Positions 20,245 to 28,849 of a stretch of DNA of 64,000 nucleotides are shown here, piece by piece; positions within the stretch are counted from its first letter, which is position 1; every line of letters begins with the position of its first letter. The position numbers were made by a program, and so were the translations under genes. Origin of the DNA: Superficieibacter sp. 1612_C1 (GTDB lineage Bacteria > Pseudomonadota > Gammaproteobacteria > Enterobacterales > Enterobacteriaceae); assembly GCF_015234305.1 (NCBI RefSeq), contig NZ_JADGMI010000002.1, positions 620,001 through 684,000 on the forward strand. The letters run 5' to 3'. The notes under the pieces are model-generated. The model was not told the DNA's origin. It did no database searches and saw only the letters and a program-made list of their open reading frames with translations.

Positions 20245-20304
20245 GACTTGTGTCCGCCATTAGGTTACTATCATTCACATTGCCCGTCGCAGAGGAAACA
20301 TCTT

Positions 20305-20979
20305 ATGAATAGCGGACCACTGAACGAAACCGAGCTGGAGTGGCTCGACGATGTGCTGGTGAAATATAGCACTGATGACGGCGTTCTCGACGTCTCCGAA
20401 CTGGATGGACTGCTCACCGCCGTGCTCTCTGCGCCGCATGAGATTGAGCCGACCGACTGGCTGCTGGCTATCTGGGGTGGCACGCAAAATGTACCTGCCT
20501 GGGAGTCAGAACGGGAGATGGAGCGGTTTATGGCGCTTTGTTTTCAGCATATGGCGGACATTGCCGAACGGCTTGAACATTATCCTGAGCAATTTGAACC
20601 GATATTTGGTACGCGCGAAATCGAAGGGAGTGAGTTTACGATCGTCGAAGAGTGGTGTTTTGGCTATATGCGCGGCGTTGCGCTGGCCGACTGGTCATCG
20701 CTGCCGGAAACGTTGCGCCCTGAACTTGATGCCATCGCCTTACATGGTCTGGAAGCTAACTTCGATAAACTGGATACGCTGACGCCGCAGGAGCGCGATC
20801 GCAGTATCGATAAGCTGGAACCGGCGGCGCTCAACCTGTTCGCTTACTGGTCTACCCATCAGATCCCAGCCCCGGTTACGCCGGTACAGCAGCCGTTACG
20901 GGTAGAAAAAACGGTCGGCCGCAACGATCCGTGCCCCTGCGGCAGCGGCAAAAAATTCAAGCAGTGCTGCCTGCATTAA
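20305..20979 (+). CDS. yecA: UPF0149/SEC-C protein YecA
   Basis: A 224-residue protein with an N-terminal UPF0149 (YgfB-like) helical domain (about residues 5-175, with [18 protein letters not shown] and [11 protein letters not shown]). A C-terminal SEC-C zinc-binding motif [18 protein letters not shown] follows, like the metal-binding tail of SecA. Members bind ribosomes or substrates through this tail; the exact role of YecA is not settled. Start set at the ATG after GAGGAAACATCTT by alignment with E. coli YecA (221 residues). A strong terminator shared with tyrP follows. Confidence 0.95.
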   Translation: MNSGPLNETELEWLDDVLVKYSTDDGVLDVSELDGLLTAVLSAPHEIEPTDWLLAIWGGTQNVPAWESEREMERFMALCFQHMADIAERLEHYPEQFEPIFGTREIEGSEFTIVEEWCFGYMRGVALADWSSLPETLRPELDAIALHGLEANFDKLDTLTPQERDRSIDKLEPAALNLFAYWSTHQIPAPVTPVQQPLRVEKTVGRNDPCPCGSGKKFKQCCLH

Positions 20980-20984
20980 ACCTT

Positions 20985-21017
20985 CGTCAGGGACGGATAA
21001 CCGTCCCTGACGTTTTT
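20985..21017 (+). terminator. Terminator between yecA and tyrP
   Basis: CGTCAGGGACGG, loop ATAA, CCGTCCCTGACG then TTTTT: a 12-base-pair perfect stem between the convergent yecA and tyrP ends, probably used from both sides. Confidence 0.92.
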
Positions 21018-21019
21018 GA

Positions 21020-22231
21020 TCAGCTCACCGCAGGTAGCCAGCCTGCAACTATCGAAAACTGCACCGCAATAATCGCCACGCCACAGCCCAGTACCAGCCA
21101 CAGCACCACCTGACCGCCTGCGACACGATAGCCGCTCTGCGGATTGCGTTTACGGCTTTGCATCGCCAGCAGGGAAGGGATGATCAACGCCAGCACCGCC
21201 AGCGCGACGCCCGCATAACCCAGCGCCAGCACAAAGCCGCGCGGATAAAACAGCGCAAACGCCAGCGGTGGCAGGAAGGTCAGCAGGCCGGTTTGCAGAC
21301 GTCCCATCGGGCTATTTTTACGCTGAAAAAGGTCGGCCAGATAGTCGAACAGTCCCAGCGCCACCCCGAGGAAAGAGGTGGCCAGAGCCAGATCGGCAAA
21401 CAGATGCACTGCCAGTTCGACGTGCGGTGATGCAACCACTCCACGGATCGCCTGCAATAATCCGTTAAGACCCGCATGGGTCGCCAGCAGGGCCGCAAAC
21501 GCGGGAGAGCCAATACTGCCGAGCGTCGCCAGCTGCCAGAAGATATAGGCTACCAGCGGAATAAAACTGCCGACCATAAAGACCCGCCGCAGTTTTTTAA
21601 TATCGCCATTCATATAACTCACGATACTCGGCACGCTGCCGTGAAAGCCGAACGACGTAAAAATGACCGGGATCGCCGACAGTGCCAGCCCTTTTTCCAG
21701 CGGCAGGGTGAGTAAGTTGACCTGATGAATATGGGGCAGCAGCAGCGCCAGCATCACCACCAGGAAAATCGCTTTTGCGGTAAACAGAAAGCGGTTAAAG
21801 AGATCGACTAATGAGGTGCCAATACAGACCACCGCGCCGCCGACCAGGGTAAACAGCAACACGCCGGCAGAGGGAGGAAGGGTGATAGCCAGCCAGTCAC
21901 TGAGGCTGGACGACAGCAGCTCGCCCGCACCGCTGACGTAGGCGGCCGTCAGGGCATACATTAAAAACAGCATACTGAACCCGGTCAGCCACTGACCATA
22001 GCGACCAAGATAACGCTGGGCCAGCGTGCCAAGCCCGGTATCGGCAGGAACGTGCTGATAGACCTCCAGCAGCAACAGCGCGGTATAACACATCAGCGCC
22101 CATAAACTGATGAGTAACCCCAGCGTTACACCGAAACCGGTGCCTGCTGCCGCCAGCGGCATCGCCAGCATTCCTGCACCAATAGTAGTGCCCGCAACGA
22201 TTAAAATACTACCCAGAGCGCGGTTTCTCAC
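21020..22231 (-). CDS. tyrP: Tyrosine-specific transporter TyrP
   Basis: Inner-membrane proton-coupled tyrosine importer of the hydroxy/aromatic amino acid permease family, with about 11 transmembrane helices starting at [20 protein letters not shown]. Starting at the GTG behind AGAGGAATTC gives 403 residues, exactly E. coli TyrP, and an N-terminus (M)RNRALGS matching MKNRTLGS. The longer frame to 22255 adds eight residues and has no better ribosome site. Two TyrR-type boxes upstream suggest the usual control by TyrR with aromatic amino acids. Confidence 0.96.
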   Translation of the reverse strand: MRNRALGSILIVAGTTIGAGMLAMPLAAAGTGFGVTLGLLISLWALMCYTALLLLEVYQHVPADTGLGTLAQRYLGRYGQWLTGFSMLFLMYALTAAYVSGAGELLSSSLSDWLAITLPPSAGVLLFTLVGGAVVCIGTSLVDLFNRFLFTAKAIFLVVMLALLLPHIHQVNLLTLPLEKGLALSAIPVIFTSFGFHGSVPSIVSYMNGDIKKLRRVFMVGSFIPLVAYIFWQLATLGSIGSPAFAALLATHAGLNGLLQAIRGVVASPHVELAVHLFADLALATSFLGVALGLFDYLADLFQRKNSPMGRLQTGLLTFLPPLAFALFYPRGFVLALGYAGVALAVLALIIPSLLAMQSRKRNPQSGYRVAGGQVVLWLVLGCGVAIIAVQFSIVAGWLPAVS

Positions 22232-22300
22232 GAATTCCTCTACAGCTAACGGCATTTGAAGGATAATTATGCCGCGCAGAGTATGTTAATTCGTGATAAT

Positions 22301-22341
22301 CGTCAAATCAGAGTTACAGTTACTGTATTTAAATCTTTACA
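22301..22341 (-). promoter_or_regulatory. Pair of TyrR boxes upstream of tyrP
   Basis: A strong box TGTATTTAAATCTTTACA at 22324-22341 fits TGTAAA-N6-TTTACA in 10 of 12 positions. A weaker box CGTCAAATCAGAGTTACA at 22301-22318 keeps the essential G and C. Centres are 23 bases apart, as at E. coli tyrP, where TyrR represses with tyrosine and activates with phenylalanine. The boxes lie 70-110 bases before the tyrP start. Confidence 0.72.
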
Positions 22342-22430
22342 CTATTTCTCTGGTCAATAGATCAGAACCTGTTTTAGCGCAAGTCATCCCGGCGGGAGCA
22401 ACGCTATGCTGGCATTTTTCAGGAGGGGTT

Positions 22431-22670
22431 ATGACATCAATACACGGCCATGATGTACTGAACATGATGATTGATTCTGGCGAGAGCTACACTACCGCCA
22501 GTCTGGAAGCGGCAATTATGGCTCGCTTTGGCGAGCAGGCGCGGTTTCATACCTGTTCCGCCGAAAATATGACGGCCGGAGAATTAGTGGCGTTTTTACA
22601 GCAAAAAGGTAAATTCATTGCGCAGCAGGAAGGATTTAATACCCACGAAAGTAAAATTTGCCGTCATTAA
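22431..22670 (+). CDS. yecH: DUF2492 family protein YecH
   Basis: A 79-residue protein of unknown function, the same length as E. coli YecH. Recognisable blocks are SIHGHDVLNMMIDSGESY, ARFGEQARFHTCSAENMTAG and the C-terminal SKICRH. Two His/Cys-containing ends suggest metal binding, but this is only a guess. Start chosen at the ATG directly after CAGGAGGGGTT; the upstream in-frame extension to 22293 runs through the tyrP control region. It is convergent with ftnA. Confidence 0.93.
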   Translation: MTSIHGHDVLNMMIDSGESYTTASLEAAIMARFGEQARFHTCSAENMTAGELVAFLQQKGKFIAQQEGFNTHESKICRH

Positions 22671-22674
22671 TTCA

Positions 22675-22693
22675 GGCCAGCGCGAAGCTGGCC
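22675..22693 (+). terminator. Hairpin between yecH and ftnA
   Basis: GGCCAGC, loop GCGAA, GCTGGCC lies between the convergent yecH and ftnA stops. There is no T-run on either strand, so termination is uncertain. Confidence 0.45.
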
Positions 22694-22700
22694 CGGAGAA

Positions 22701-23198
22701 TTAATTCTGCGCGTCGAGGGTGGAGAGTTCTTTATCGATAAAATAGAGACCTTCGCCGCTTTTGCCTGCCAGCGATAATTTATCGAGAACGGATTTGAAC
22801 AGTTTTTCTTCCTCATGCTGTTCAGCGACGTACCATTGCAGGAAATTAAAGGTTGGATAATCCTGGCTGGTCATTGCCGCATGGGCCAGTTCATTAATTT
22901 TGCTGCTGATCAGCTGTTCATGCTCATAGGTGGCGTGGAACAGATGGTCGAGCGATTCATATTCCGCGAACGGCGAGGCGATAGCGGTGATTTGCGGCAG
23001 GCTACCGGTATCGGTCAGATAATCAAACAGGCGCTGCATATGCCCCATCTCTTCCTGCGCGTGGCGGCGCAGAAAAGCGGCGGCCCCTTCAAAGCTGTGA
23101 TAGCTACACCATGCGCTCATCTGCTGATAAAGCAGAGAAGAGAACAGCTCAAGGTTCATTTGTGCATTTAATTTTTCGATCATATCGGCTTTAAGCAT
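22701..23198 (-). CDS. ftnA: Non-heme ferritin FtnA
   Basis: Iron-storage ferritin that forms a 24-subunit shell and oxidises Fe(II) for deposition in the core. At 165 residues it equals E. coli FtnA and is highly similar throughout. Ferroxidase ligands are present: Glu17 region ([14 protein letters not shown]), the EEMGHM motif (Glu50, His53), the Glu94 region (ATYEHEQLI) and EQHEEEKLF near residue 130. The start follows a GCGGAGCG ribosome site. A second ferritin gene, ftnB, lies at 30709-31212. Confidence 0.97.
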   Translation of the reverse strand: MLKADMIEKLNAQMNLELFSSLLYQQMSAWCSYHSFEGAAAFLRRHAQEEMGHMQRLFDYLTDTGSLPQITAIASPFAEYESLDHLFHATYEHEQLISSKINELAHAAMTSQDYPTFNFLQWYVAEQHEEEKLFKSVLDKLSLAGKSGEGLYFIDKELSTLDAQN

Positions 23199-23395
23199 GA
23201 TGCGCTCCGCAATATCTGCCAGGGGTTATTATGCCGCCACTATAATTTGTTATTTAATTATTTGCAAAAGGTTAAATAAAAATTTAATTCGTTAAAATGC
23301 GACCAGGAATAATACGCATTTGCGTTATTTAATATAAACGCGAGAATAAGAATAATTCCGTTTAAATAGCGCCAGCGGCAACGCTGGCACAGGGA

Positions 23396-23734
23396 TCACC
23401 AGTAACTCACCACCGAATTCTGGCTGACGGCGACGCCGCGACACTGATATTGCAGGGTGACTTTTTCATTCAGACACAGCGAACCGCTGGTCACCGTACA
23501 GGTGGTGATGGGCTGGCCGTAGGCAACCGCCGTGGCGTAACCGGCCTGCTGACACTGGCGTGTTGCGGTGCCCTGTGCCAGGTACGGATCGGTGGTGGCG
23601 GACTGGAGCATGGCCTGTCCGTAGGTTAAACGCACGATGCCGCTGGTGGTATCAACATCGCTGACATCAGCCTGTCGGTTAACCGAACAGCCCGCAAGCG
23701 TCAGCAGGAAAAAGAGAATGGCAGCTTTATTCAT
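23396..23734 (-). CDS. yecR: YecR-like lipoprotein
   Basis: A 112-residue predicted lipoprotein: signal peptide with lipobox LAGC (Cys16) followed by a small Cys-rich domain with further cysteines in ATRQCQQAGYATAV, TTCTV, SLCLN and YQCRG, likely disulfide-bonded. E. coli yecR (107 residues) is of unknown function but belongs to the FlhDC-controlled genes. It sits 106 bases downstream of the HD-GYP gene on the same strand, so the two could be co-transcribed. Confidence 0.9.
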   Translation of the reverse strand: MNKAAILFFLLTLAGCSVNRQADVSDVDTTSGIVRLTYGQAMLQSATTDPYLAQGTATRQCQQAGYATAVAYGQPITTCTVTSGSLCLNEKVTLQYQCRGVAVSQNSVVSYW

Positions 23735-23840
23735 TACGCGGTTCTGCTTTTAAGGGAGTCTGCCTATCCTACCGTTTACCGTCAGCCGCAATCCGCAGAA
23801 TAGCCAGCGGATCTACGCCCAGTTATCACAACGGCGGGCG

Positions 23841-26018
23841 CTAGTCGGCCTGCGTGTCAAAAATTGCCTGAAATTTCAAATGCTGCTGGCGAAAGAGCGC
23901 CACCAGCTGTGGATCAAAATGGTGTCCTGCCCCCTGAAAAATCATCTCGCAGGCACGCTCGTGCGAATAACCCGGTTTGTAGACGCGCTTTTGCCGCAGG
24001 GCGTCGTAAACATCTGCCAGCGCCAGGATCCGCGCTTCGATGGGAATTTGTTCGCCGCGCAATCCTTCCGGGTAGCCGCTGCCGTCCCACTTTTCATGGT
24101 GGAAATGGATAATATTTTCGGCAACGGGACCCAGCCCCAGTCCCTGAATAATGCGCCAGCCTTTCAGGGTATGCAGTTTCATTTCGCTAAACTCTTCTGG
24201 CGACAGCGGACCTTGCTTGCGCAGAATGCGTTCCGGTACTGCGATTTTACCGACGTCGTGTAGCGAGGCGAAATGCTCGATTTCCCGTACCATCCGGCGC
24301 GGTAGTTTCAGTTCGCGCGCCATCAGGCCGCAATACTGAGCGACACGATGGATATGGCTGCCGGTCTCATCATCATGCGCCCGGTTCACCTTTTCCATCG
24401 CCTCCACAATGCTACGGTTGACCGCCCGGTTCTGCTTCATTTGCCGCCACATGATGATAAGCAAACAGACACTAAACAGGGCGGTGATCAGCAGCACGAT
24501 GCTGATCATTTTAAAGGTGTTTTTGGTGAGTTCCGGCATCAGGGTGGGTTCAACGTGCCGCTCCATCTGAGTGCGGAAACTGGAAATGCGATGGATCTGC
24601 GCCAGTAAATGCTGTAACGGATGGGCCGGATCAACCCACGGTCCAATCTCATAATCAATCCGGGTCAGGCCAGCCATTTTGAGCACGCCGCGAAACAGTT
24701 CATTTCCCCGTAATGACAGCTCCAGTGAACTGAGGTCGCCAAGGATATAATCAATCCGATGGTTTTCGATGGCATCCAGTAACTCTTCAACCGAGGCAGC
24801 GCTGACGATAAAAACCTCATTGCCAAAGCGTTGTCTGAGATAAAGCCCCGAAAACGAGCCGCGCAGCACTCCGACCCGCTGATGACGAATTTGTTCTTCA
24901 TCCCACAGGAAAGGCTGGTCGATGCGGTTGTAATAGACATTGTGCCAGGCGACCACCGGCCCAATCATACCGTCAGACTGGCTGGCATCATTGGTGTTAA
25001 CCAGATTAACCAGGCGGATAGGCCATTTCTCTTGCCGCATGCGCAAGACGTAATTATCAACGTACTGAACGTCCACTTCAACGTGCAGCAGATCGCGGAT
25101 ATCGTTGATCATATCCACTACCGAACCGTGATATCCCTGCGCATCTTTCCAGATTAGCGGGGCGAAATTTTCATTTTTTGGCAGCCAGACGGTGAGCTTA
25201 TTGGCGGCGAGCCAGCGCTTCTCTTCCTCGCTGAGCACAATACGGCTGAGCAAAAAATCACGCCGCGTTTGGTCTTCCAGCTTTCGCAATTTCCCGCTGC
25301 GTAGCCAGTCGTTAATAAGCTGATTGACATTGGTCCGCAGGCCGCGCAACTCAGGGCTGAACGCCAGCACTGAGGCGATATGCAGGTCGGGGAACGGACG
25401 GGAGATAGTGTAATAACGCAGAGTGTCTTCCATTTCGGTCGCGTCATTAATATAAAAATCAGCTTTATTTTCACTCAGCAGGCGGAAGGCCTCTTCGCTG
25501 GTGGTGACAAAAATGACCTGACTAAAGCGGAGGTCGGAATAACGGATATTGACCTGATCCCAGGTGGCATCATTGCGGCGGAATACCACCCGGGTCTGGT
25601 TTAACTCGTCCGCGGAAGTGATGGTGCGGGTCAGGCTGGCGGCGAGGACTTCATTACTGAAAAGACGGGTAGAGAGAATTTTGGTTCGCGCGCGGGCTTC
25701 TGTGCGGATCACGCCAGCATATACACCATAGCGATCATTGTTAAAACTCTGACTAATTTCATTACCGCCGATGGGCTGGATTTGCAGGTTGTAGCCATAT
25801 TTTTGATTGATGGCCTGAATAAGTTGCGGATAAAACCCCTGATAGTGACCGTGCGGATCGCGCCAGAACTCGTAGCTCGGAGCGTCATAAAGCCAGACCG
25901 GAACCGCCTCCTTCGGGGCAGAAGGTGCGGCAAAAAGCGGAAATGCGCACAGCAGCGCCAGAAATAGCAGGGCTACGAAAACTACCAGGGGTCGGGAGGG
26001 CGGGCTGTGCTGATCCAC
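23841..26018 (-). CDS. HD-GYP phosphodiesterase with periplasmic solute-binding-like sensor
   Basis: A 725-residue membrane protein predicted to hydrolyse c-di-GMP. Order: N-terminal signal anchor (about residues 10-30), two type-3 solute-binding-like domains in the periplasm (about 38-262 and 270-490), a transmembrane helix (about 508-528, MISIVLLITALFSVCLLIIM), then a complete HD-GYP domain (about 535-715). Catalytic motifs HDVGKIAVPE, HTLKGWRII and HHEKWDGSGYP are intact, so it should be active. The start is a GTG with only a weak AGGA upstream. HD-GYP proteins are uncommon in enterics, which mostly use EAL domains. Next to yecR it may link a small-molecule signal to the motile-sessile switch. 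Ligand unknown. Confidence 0.9.
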   Translation of the reverse strand: MDQHSPPSRPLVVFVALLFLALLCAFPLFAAPSAPKEAVPVWLYDAPSYEFWRDPHGHYQGFYPQLIQAINQKYGYNLQIQPIGGNEISQSFNNDRYGVYAGVIRTEARARTKILSTRLFSNEVLAASLTRTITSADELNQTRVVFRRNDATWDQVNIRYSDLRFSQVIFVTTSEEAFRLLSENKADFYINDATEMEDTLRYYTISRPFPDLHIASVLAFSPELRGLRTNVNQLINDWLRSGKLRKLEDQTRRDFLLSRIVLSEEEKRWLAANKLTVWLPKNENFAPLIWKDAQGYHGSVVDMINDIRDLLHVEVDVQYVDNYVLRMRQEKWPIRLVNLVNTNDASQSDGMIGPVVAWHNVYYNRIDQPFLWDEEQIRHQRVGVLRGSFSGLYLRQRFGNEVFIVSAASVEELLDAIENHRIDYILGDLSSLELSLRGNELFRGVLKMAGLTRIDYEIGPWVDPAHPLQHLLAQIHRISSFRTQMERHVEPTLMPELTKNTFKMISIVLLITALFSVCLLIIMWRQMKQNRAVNRSIVEAMEKVNRAHDDETGSHIHRVAQYCGLMARELKLPRRMVREIEHFASLHDVGKIAVPERILRKQGPLSPEEFSEMKLHTLKGWRIIQGLGLGPVAENIIHFHHEKWDGSGYPEGLRGEQIPIEARILALADVYDALRQKRVYKPGYSHERACEMIFQGAGHHFDPQLVALFRQQHLKFQAIFDTQAD

Positions 26019-26262
26019 TCAGAAGATTCCTGTTATCGTTTTGTTTAATTTGAAGTCTAACCAACCATCAGCACAGCGAATAGATATTTTTTGAATCTGA
26101 CAGAAAAATGCGCTGCCCCTGAGGCTGCAAAAAAATGTGATGCTATCTGTGATTTTTAAAACAATTTTTCATTAAATTTGAAAGTCTGTTTGTCAGGTAG
26201 TAAAGTTGAATGCATCTGACATCAAGGCGGGGCACCCCGCACAGCACTCAGGAGAGTAAGAA

Positions 26263-26901
26263 ATGAAAATTGCACTGATGATGGAAAATAGCCAGGCCAG
26301 CAAGAATGCCGTCATCCTCAACGAATTAAACGCGGTCGCAAGTGAGAAAGATTTCCCGGTTTACAACGTCGGCATGAGCGATGAGAACGATCATCATCTG
26401 ACCTATATTCACCTCGGGATTATGGCCAGCATTTTGCTGAATTCGAAAGCGGTGGATTTTGTGGTGACGGGTTGTGGTACCGGGCAGGGCGCGCTGATGT
26501 CCCTGAATATCCATCCTGGCGTCGTTTGCGGTTATTGTATTGATCCTGCCGATGCTTTTCTTTTCGCGCAGATCAACAACGGTAACGCGCTGGCGCTGCC
26601 TTTTGCCAAAGGTTTTGGCTGGGGCGCAGAGCTGAACGTGCGCTTCATCTTCGAAAAAGCCTTCACTGGACGTACCGGTGAAGGCTATCCGCCGGAGCGT
26701 AAAGAACCGCAGGTGCGCAACGCGGGCATTCTGAACCAGGTGAAAGCGGCGGTGGTGAAAGATAATTATCTGGATACCCTGCGCGCTATCGATCCGGAAC
26801 TGGTGAAGACGGCGGTTTCCGGCCCGCGCTTCCAGCAGTGTTTCTTTGAGAACTGCCAGAACAGAGAGATTGAAGCGTTCGTCCGCGAAATTATTGGCTG
26901 A
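26263..26901 (+). CDS. RpiB/LacA/LacB family sugar-phosphate isomerase
   Basis: A 212-residue cytoplasmic protein of the RpiB/LacAB aldose-ketose isomerase family. The active-site loop VVTGCGTGQGALM contains Cys71, the position of the RpiB catalytic cysteine. The family block GYCIDPADAFLFAQINNGNALALP follows. It is longer than RpiB (about 150 residues), with an extra C-terminal domain of about 65 residues ending CQNREIEAFVREIIG. It stands alone behind its own AGGAGAG ribosome site, without a kinase or transporter, so the substrate cannot be deduced. A REP pair follows. Confidence 0.88.
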   Translation: MKIALMMENSQASKNAVILNELNAVASEKDFPVYNVGMSDENDHHLTYIHLGIMASILLNSKAVDFVVTGCGTGQGALMSLNIHPGVVCGYCIDPADAFLFAQINNGNALALPFAKGFGWGAELNVRFIFEKAFTGRTGEGYPPERKEPQVRNAGILNQVKAAVVKDNYLDTLRAIDPELVKTAVSGPRFQQCFFENCQNREIEAFVREIIG

Positions 26902-26916
26902 TCCACCGTGCTGTTT

Positions 26917-27014
26917 TGCCCGGTGGCGCTGCGCTTACCGGGCCTGCAGCAATAGTGTAATCCGCTGATATTGTGGCATTTATAGGCCGGGTAAGGCGAA
27001 GCCGCCACCCGGCA
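26917..27014. repeat. Inverted pair of REP sequences (BIME)
   Basis: A REP-like unit GCCCGGTGGCGCTGCGCTTA at 26918-26937, continuing to CCGGGCCTGC, and an inverted partner TAGGCCGGGTAAGGCGAAGC at 26983-27002, continuing to GCCACCCGGCA, lie between the convergent RpiB-like and DHA2 genes. Such pairs stabilise mRNA ends and can bind gyrase or IHF. Confidence 0.82.
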
Positions 27015-27043
27015 TTATCCCCCGGAAGTCATCTTACCGCGTT

Positions 27044-28465
27044 TTACTTCACCTTTTTCGACACCGCGCTTCCCGCGTCTCTGGTCAGCCGGAAGGTATC
27101 GGCCATTCCTACCAGACAGATCAGCGCAATAAACACAAACGCCAGCCGGAAACTGATGCCGGGGATAGCGGAGAGCGCCAGCCAGTCGCTGATGCGTTCA
27201 CCAAGGCGAATACCAATCGCTCCCAGGGTGATCCCAAGCCCGACCGCCAGCTGTGTGGCGGTACTGAACAGGGTATTGGCATAACTCATCTGGCTGGAGG
27301 GGACGTCAGCAAAGGCCAGCGTGCTAATGCCGGTAAACTGCACCGAACGAAACACGCCGCCCAGATAGAGGATCAGCAACACCAGCCAGACCGGGGTGGT
27401 CGGCGTCAGGAAGGCGCAGGCCAGCAACGCCAGCACGTTCAGCGCGCCGTTAATCAGCAGCAGACGACGAAATCCCAGCCAGCGGATCAGAGGCGTGGTG
27501 GCGGGTTTAATTGTCAGATTACCGACAAAGACGGCCAGCACCAGCGACCCGGCATGAAACGGATCCATACCGAAACCGACCTGAAATAGCAGCGGCAACA
27601 AAAAGGGCACGGTGCTGATCGACGAGCGAAACAGCGAACCGCCGTACATCGTGACGCGAAAGGTCGGAACCTGCATCGCTTCAAGGCGGATCATCGGCCA
27701 CGCGGCATGACGAAAATGGCGCAACGCGTAAAAAGCCGCTGCCCCTCCGATGACAAGCAGTGCCGTGGTGATCCCGCCCTGAACGTTCTCCGCTCCCAGC
27801 GCTTCCATCGCATAAACCAGGCTTATCATGGCAACCGAGGTGGCGAGAAAGCCGGGTAAATCGAAAGGACGGCGCTGTTCATCGCGAATATCAGGAATAA
27901 TCCGCAGCGATAACAGGATCGCGATTAAGCCAATCGGCAGGTTAATAAAGAAGATCCAGCGCCAGTCCGCATAGCTGGTAATAAAGCCCCCCAGCGGTGG
28001 GCCGATTATCGGTGCCACCAGCGCGGGCCAGGTGAGGGTGGCGATGGCGGTGATCAACTGATGTTTCGGCGTGGTGCGCAGCACCGCCAGCCTTCCCACG
28101 GGCACCATCAACGCGCCGCCTGCGCCCTGAAAAATGCGCATCGCAACAAAACTTTCCACGCTGGTTGCGAGGCCGCACAGTACCGACGCGAGGGTAAAAA
28201 TAGCCAGCGCCAGGGTAAAGACTTTTCGGGCACCGAACCGATCGGCAATCCAGCCACTCGCCGGGATCAACACCGCCAGCGTGATGAGGTACGCGCTGAT
28301 GCCAATGTTAAGATCAACGGCCTCGACGCCAAAGGTTTTTCCCATATCGGGCAGGGCCGTGGCGATGACCGTTCCGTCCAGAAACTCCATAAAAAAAGCG
28401 CCAGCAACCAGTAAAGCGGCGGGCGATAATCCGCGCTTCTCCTTGCCAGAGACTGTTTCACTCAT
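27044..28465 (-). CDS. DHA2 family MFS drug efflux protein
   Basis: A 473-residue multidrug exporter-like protein of the major facilitator superfamily, DHA2 (14-helix) type, similar in size to MdtD. The N-terminal helix carries FMEFLDGTVIATALPDMGKTF, the DHA2 motif with the charged Asp. The motif A loop is GWIADRFGARKVF, and motif C is in LVAPIIGPPLGGFITSYADWRWIFFINLP. Substrates are not deducible. It is convergent with the RpiB-like gene and divergent from azuC. No regulator gene lies next to it. Confidence 0.88.
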   Translation of the reverse strand: MSETVSGKEKRGLSPAALLVAGAFFMEFLDGTVIATALPDMGKTFGVEAVDLNIGISAYLITLAVLIPASGWIADRFGARKVFTLALAIFTLASVLCGLATSVESFVAMRIFQGAGGALMVPVGRLAVLRTTPKHQLITAIATLTWPALVAPIIGPPLGGFITSYADWRWIFFINLPIGLIAILLSLRIIPDIRDEQRRPFDLPGFLATSVAMISLVYAMEALGAENVQGGITTALLVIGGAAAFYALRHFRHAAWPMIRLEAMQVPTFRVTMYGGSLFRSSISTVPFLLPLLFQVGFGMDPFHAGSLVLAVFVGNLTIKPATTPLIRWLGFRRLLLINGALNVLALLACAFLTPTTPVWLVLLILYLGGVFRSVQFTGISTLAFADVPSSQMSYANTLFSTATQLAVGLGITLGAIGIRLGERISDWLALSAIPGISFRLAFVFIALICLVGMADTFRLTRDAGSAVSKKVK

Positions 28466-28569
28466 TGTATGCCTGCCACCATAAAAGAAAAAAATCCAGT
28501 AAAGGCGCGGATAAGCCGCAGATTTGACATAACTTTTGTTTAATACTTTACCAATACGTGTAAAATTTA

Positions 28570-28615
28570 TGTGATTTTTATCACGTTATGGTTGATTTTT
28601 GTGATGCAGGTCATA
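28570..28615 (+). promoter_or_regulatory. Two CRP sites and promoter of azuCR
   Basis: TGTGATTTTTATCACG at 28570-28585 matches TGTGA-N6-TCACA in 9 of 10 positions. TGTGATGCAGGTCATA at 28600-28615 matches in 9 of 10. Centres are 30 bases apart. The second overlaps a probable -10, TATTAT at 28614-28619, so CRP bound there should block transcription. This agrees with the known repression of E. coli azuC by CRP. Confidence 0.72.
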
Positions 28616-28664
28616 TTATAGACGTGTAGACAGTAACACCTGCATAACAAAATCGGAGCACAAA

Positions 28665-28748
28665 ATGAAATTTCGCAAAATCCTGAAAAGCATGTTCGAA
28701 AACTACTGCAAAACCTTCAAAGACGTACCGCCTGGCGCTATGTTCTGA
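28665..28748 (+). CDS. azuC: Small membrane-associated protein AzuC
   Basis: A 27-codon frame starting MKFRKILKSMFENYCKTFKD and ending PPGAMF. It differs from the 28-residue E. coli AzuC at only a few positions (Phe3, Glu12, Ala25, and loss of the final Arg). It is basic and amphipathic, predicted to bind the inner-membrane surface. In E. coli AzuC raises GlpD activity. The frame is preceded by ATCGGAGCACAAA as ribosome site and followed at once by a terminator. Confidence 0.93.
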   Translation: MKFRKILKSMFENYCKTFKDVPPGAMF

Positions 28749-28750
28749 TA

Positions 28751-28777
28751 AAAAAACCTGCCACGGCAGGTTTTTTT
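28751..28777 (+). terminator. Terminator after azuC
   Basis: CCTGCC, loop AC, GGCAGG flanked by A-run and T-run, two bases after the azuC stop. Confidence 0.92.
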
Positions 28778-28849
28778 ATGTCTGAATTTCCGCTCTGACA
28801 TTTCAGCGCGCGTGCGATACTATTACGCCCCTTAAACAAGGAGCGCAAT

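Larger units (their letters stand above)
28624..28777 (+). ncRNA. azuCR: AzuCR dual-function RNA
   Basis: A transcript of roughly 155 bases is predicted from about 28624 (after the -10 at 28614-28619) to the terminator T-run at 28777. In E. coli the homologous AzuCR (formerly IsrB) is about 164 bases; it encodes AzuC and also base-pairs with target mRNAs. Position between the DHA2 gene and yecJ matches E. coli synteny. The 5' end is inferred; base-pairing activity was not examined. Confidence 0.72.

Noticed and set aside
19618-20304. Possible integration site repeat of the tRNA-Leu 3' end
   Set aside because: No copy of the tRNA 3' sequence longer than a few bases was found at the far side of the yfa block, and there is no integrase gene.
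26033-26059. Possible sigma-28 promoter of the HD-GYP gene (TAGACTTC-N11-AACGATAA on the minus strand)
   Set aside because: Only 11 of 16 positions match, and the implied transcript start is about eight bases before the GTG, leaving the AGGA ribosome site outside the RNA. Kept only as a note.
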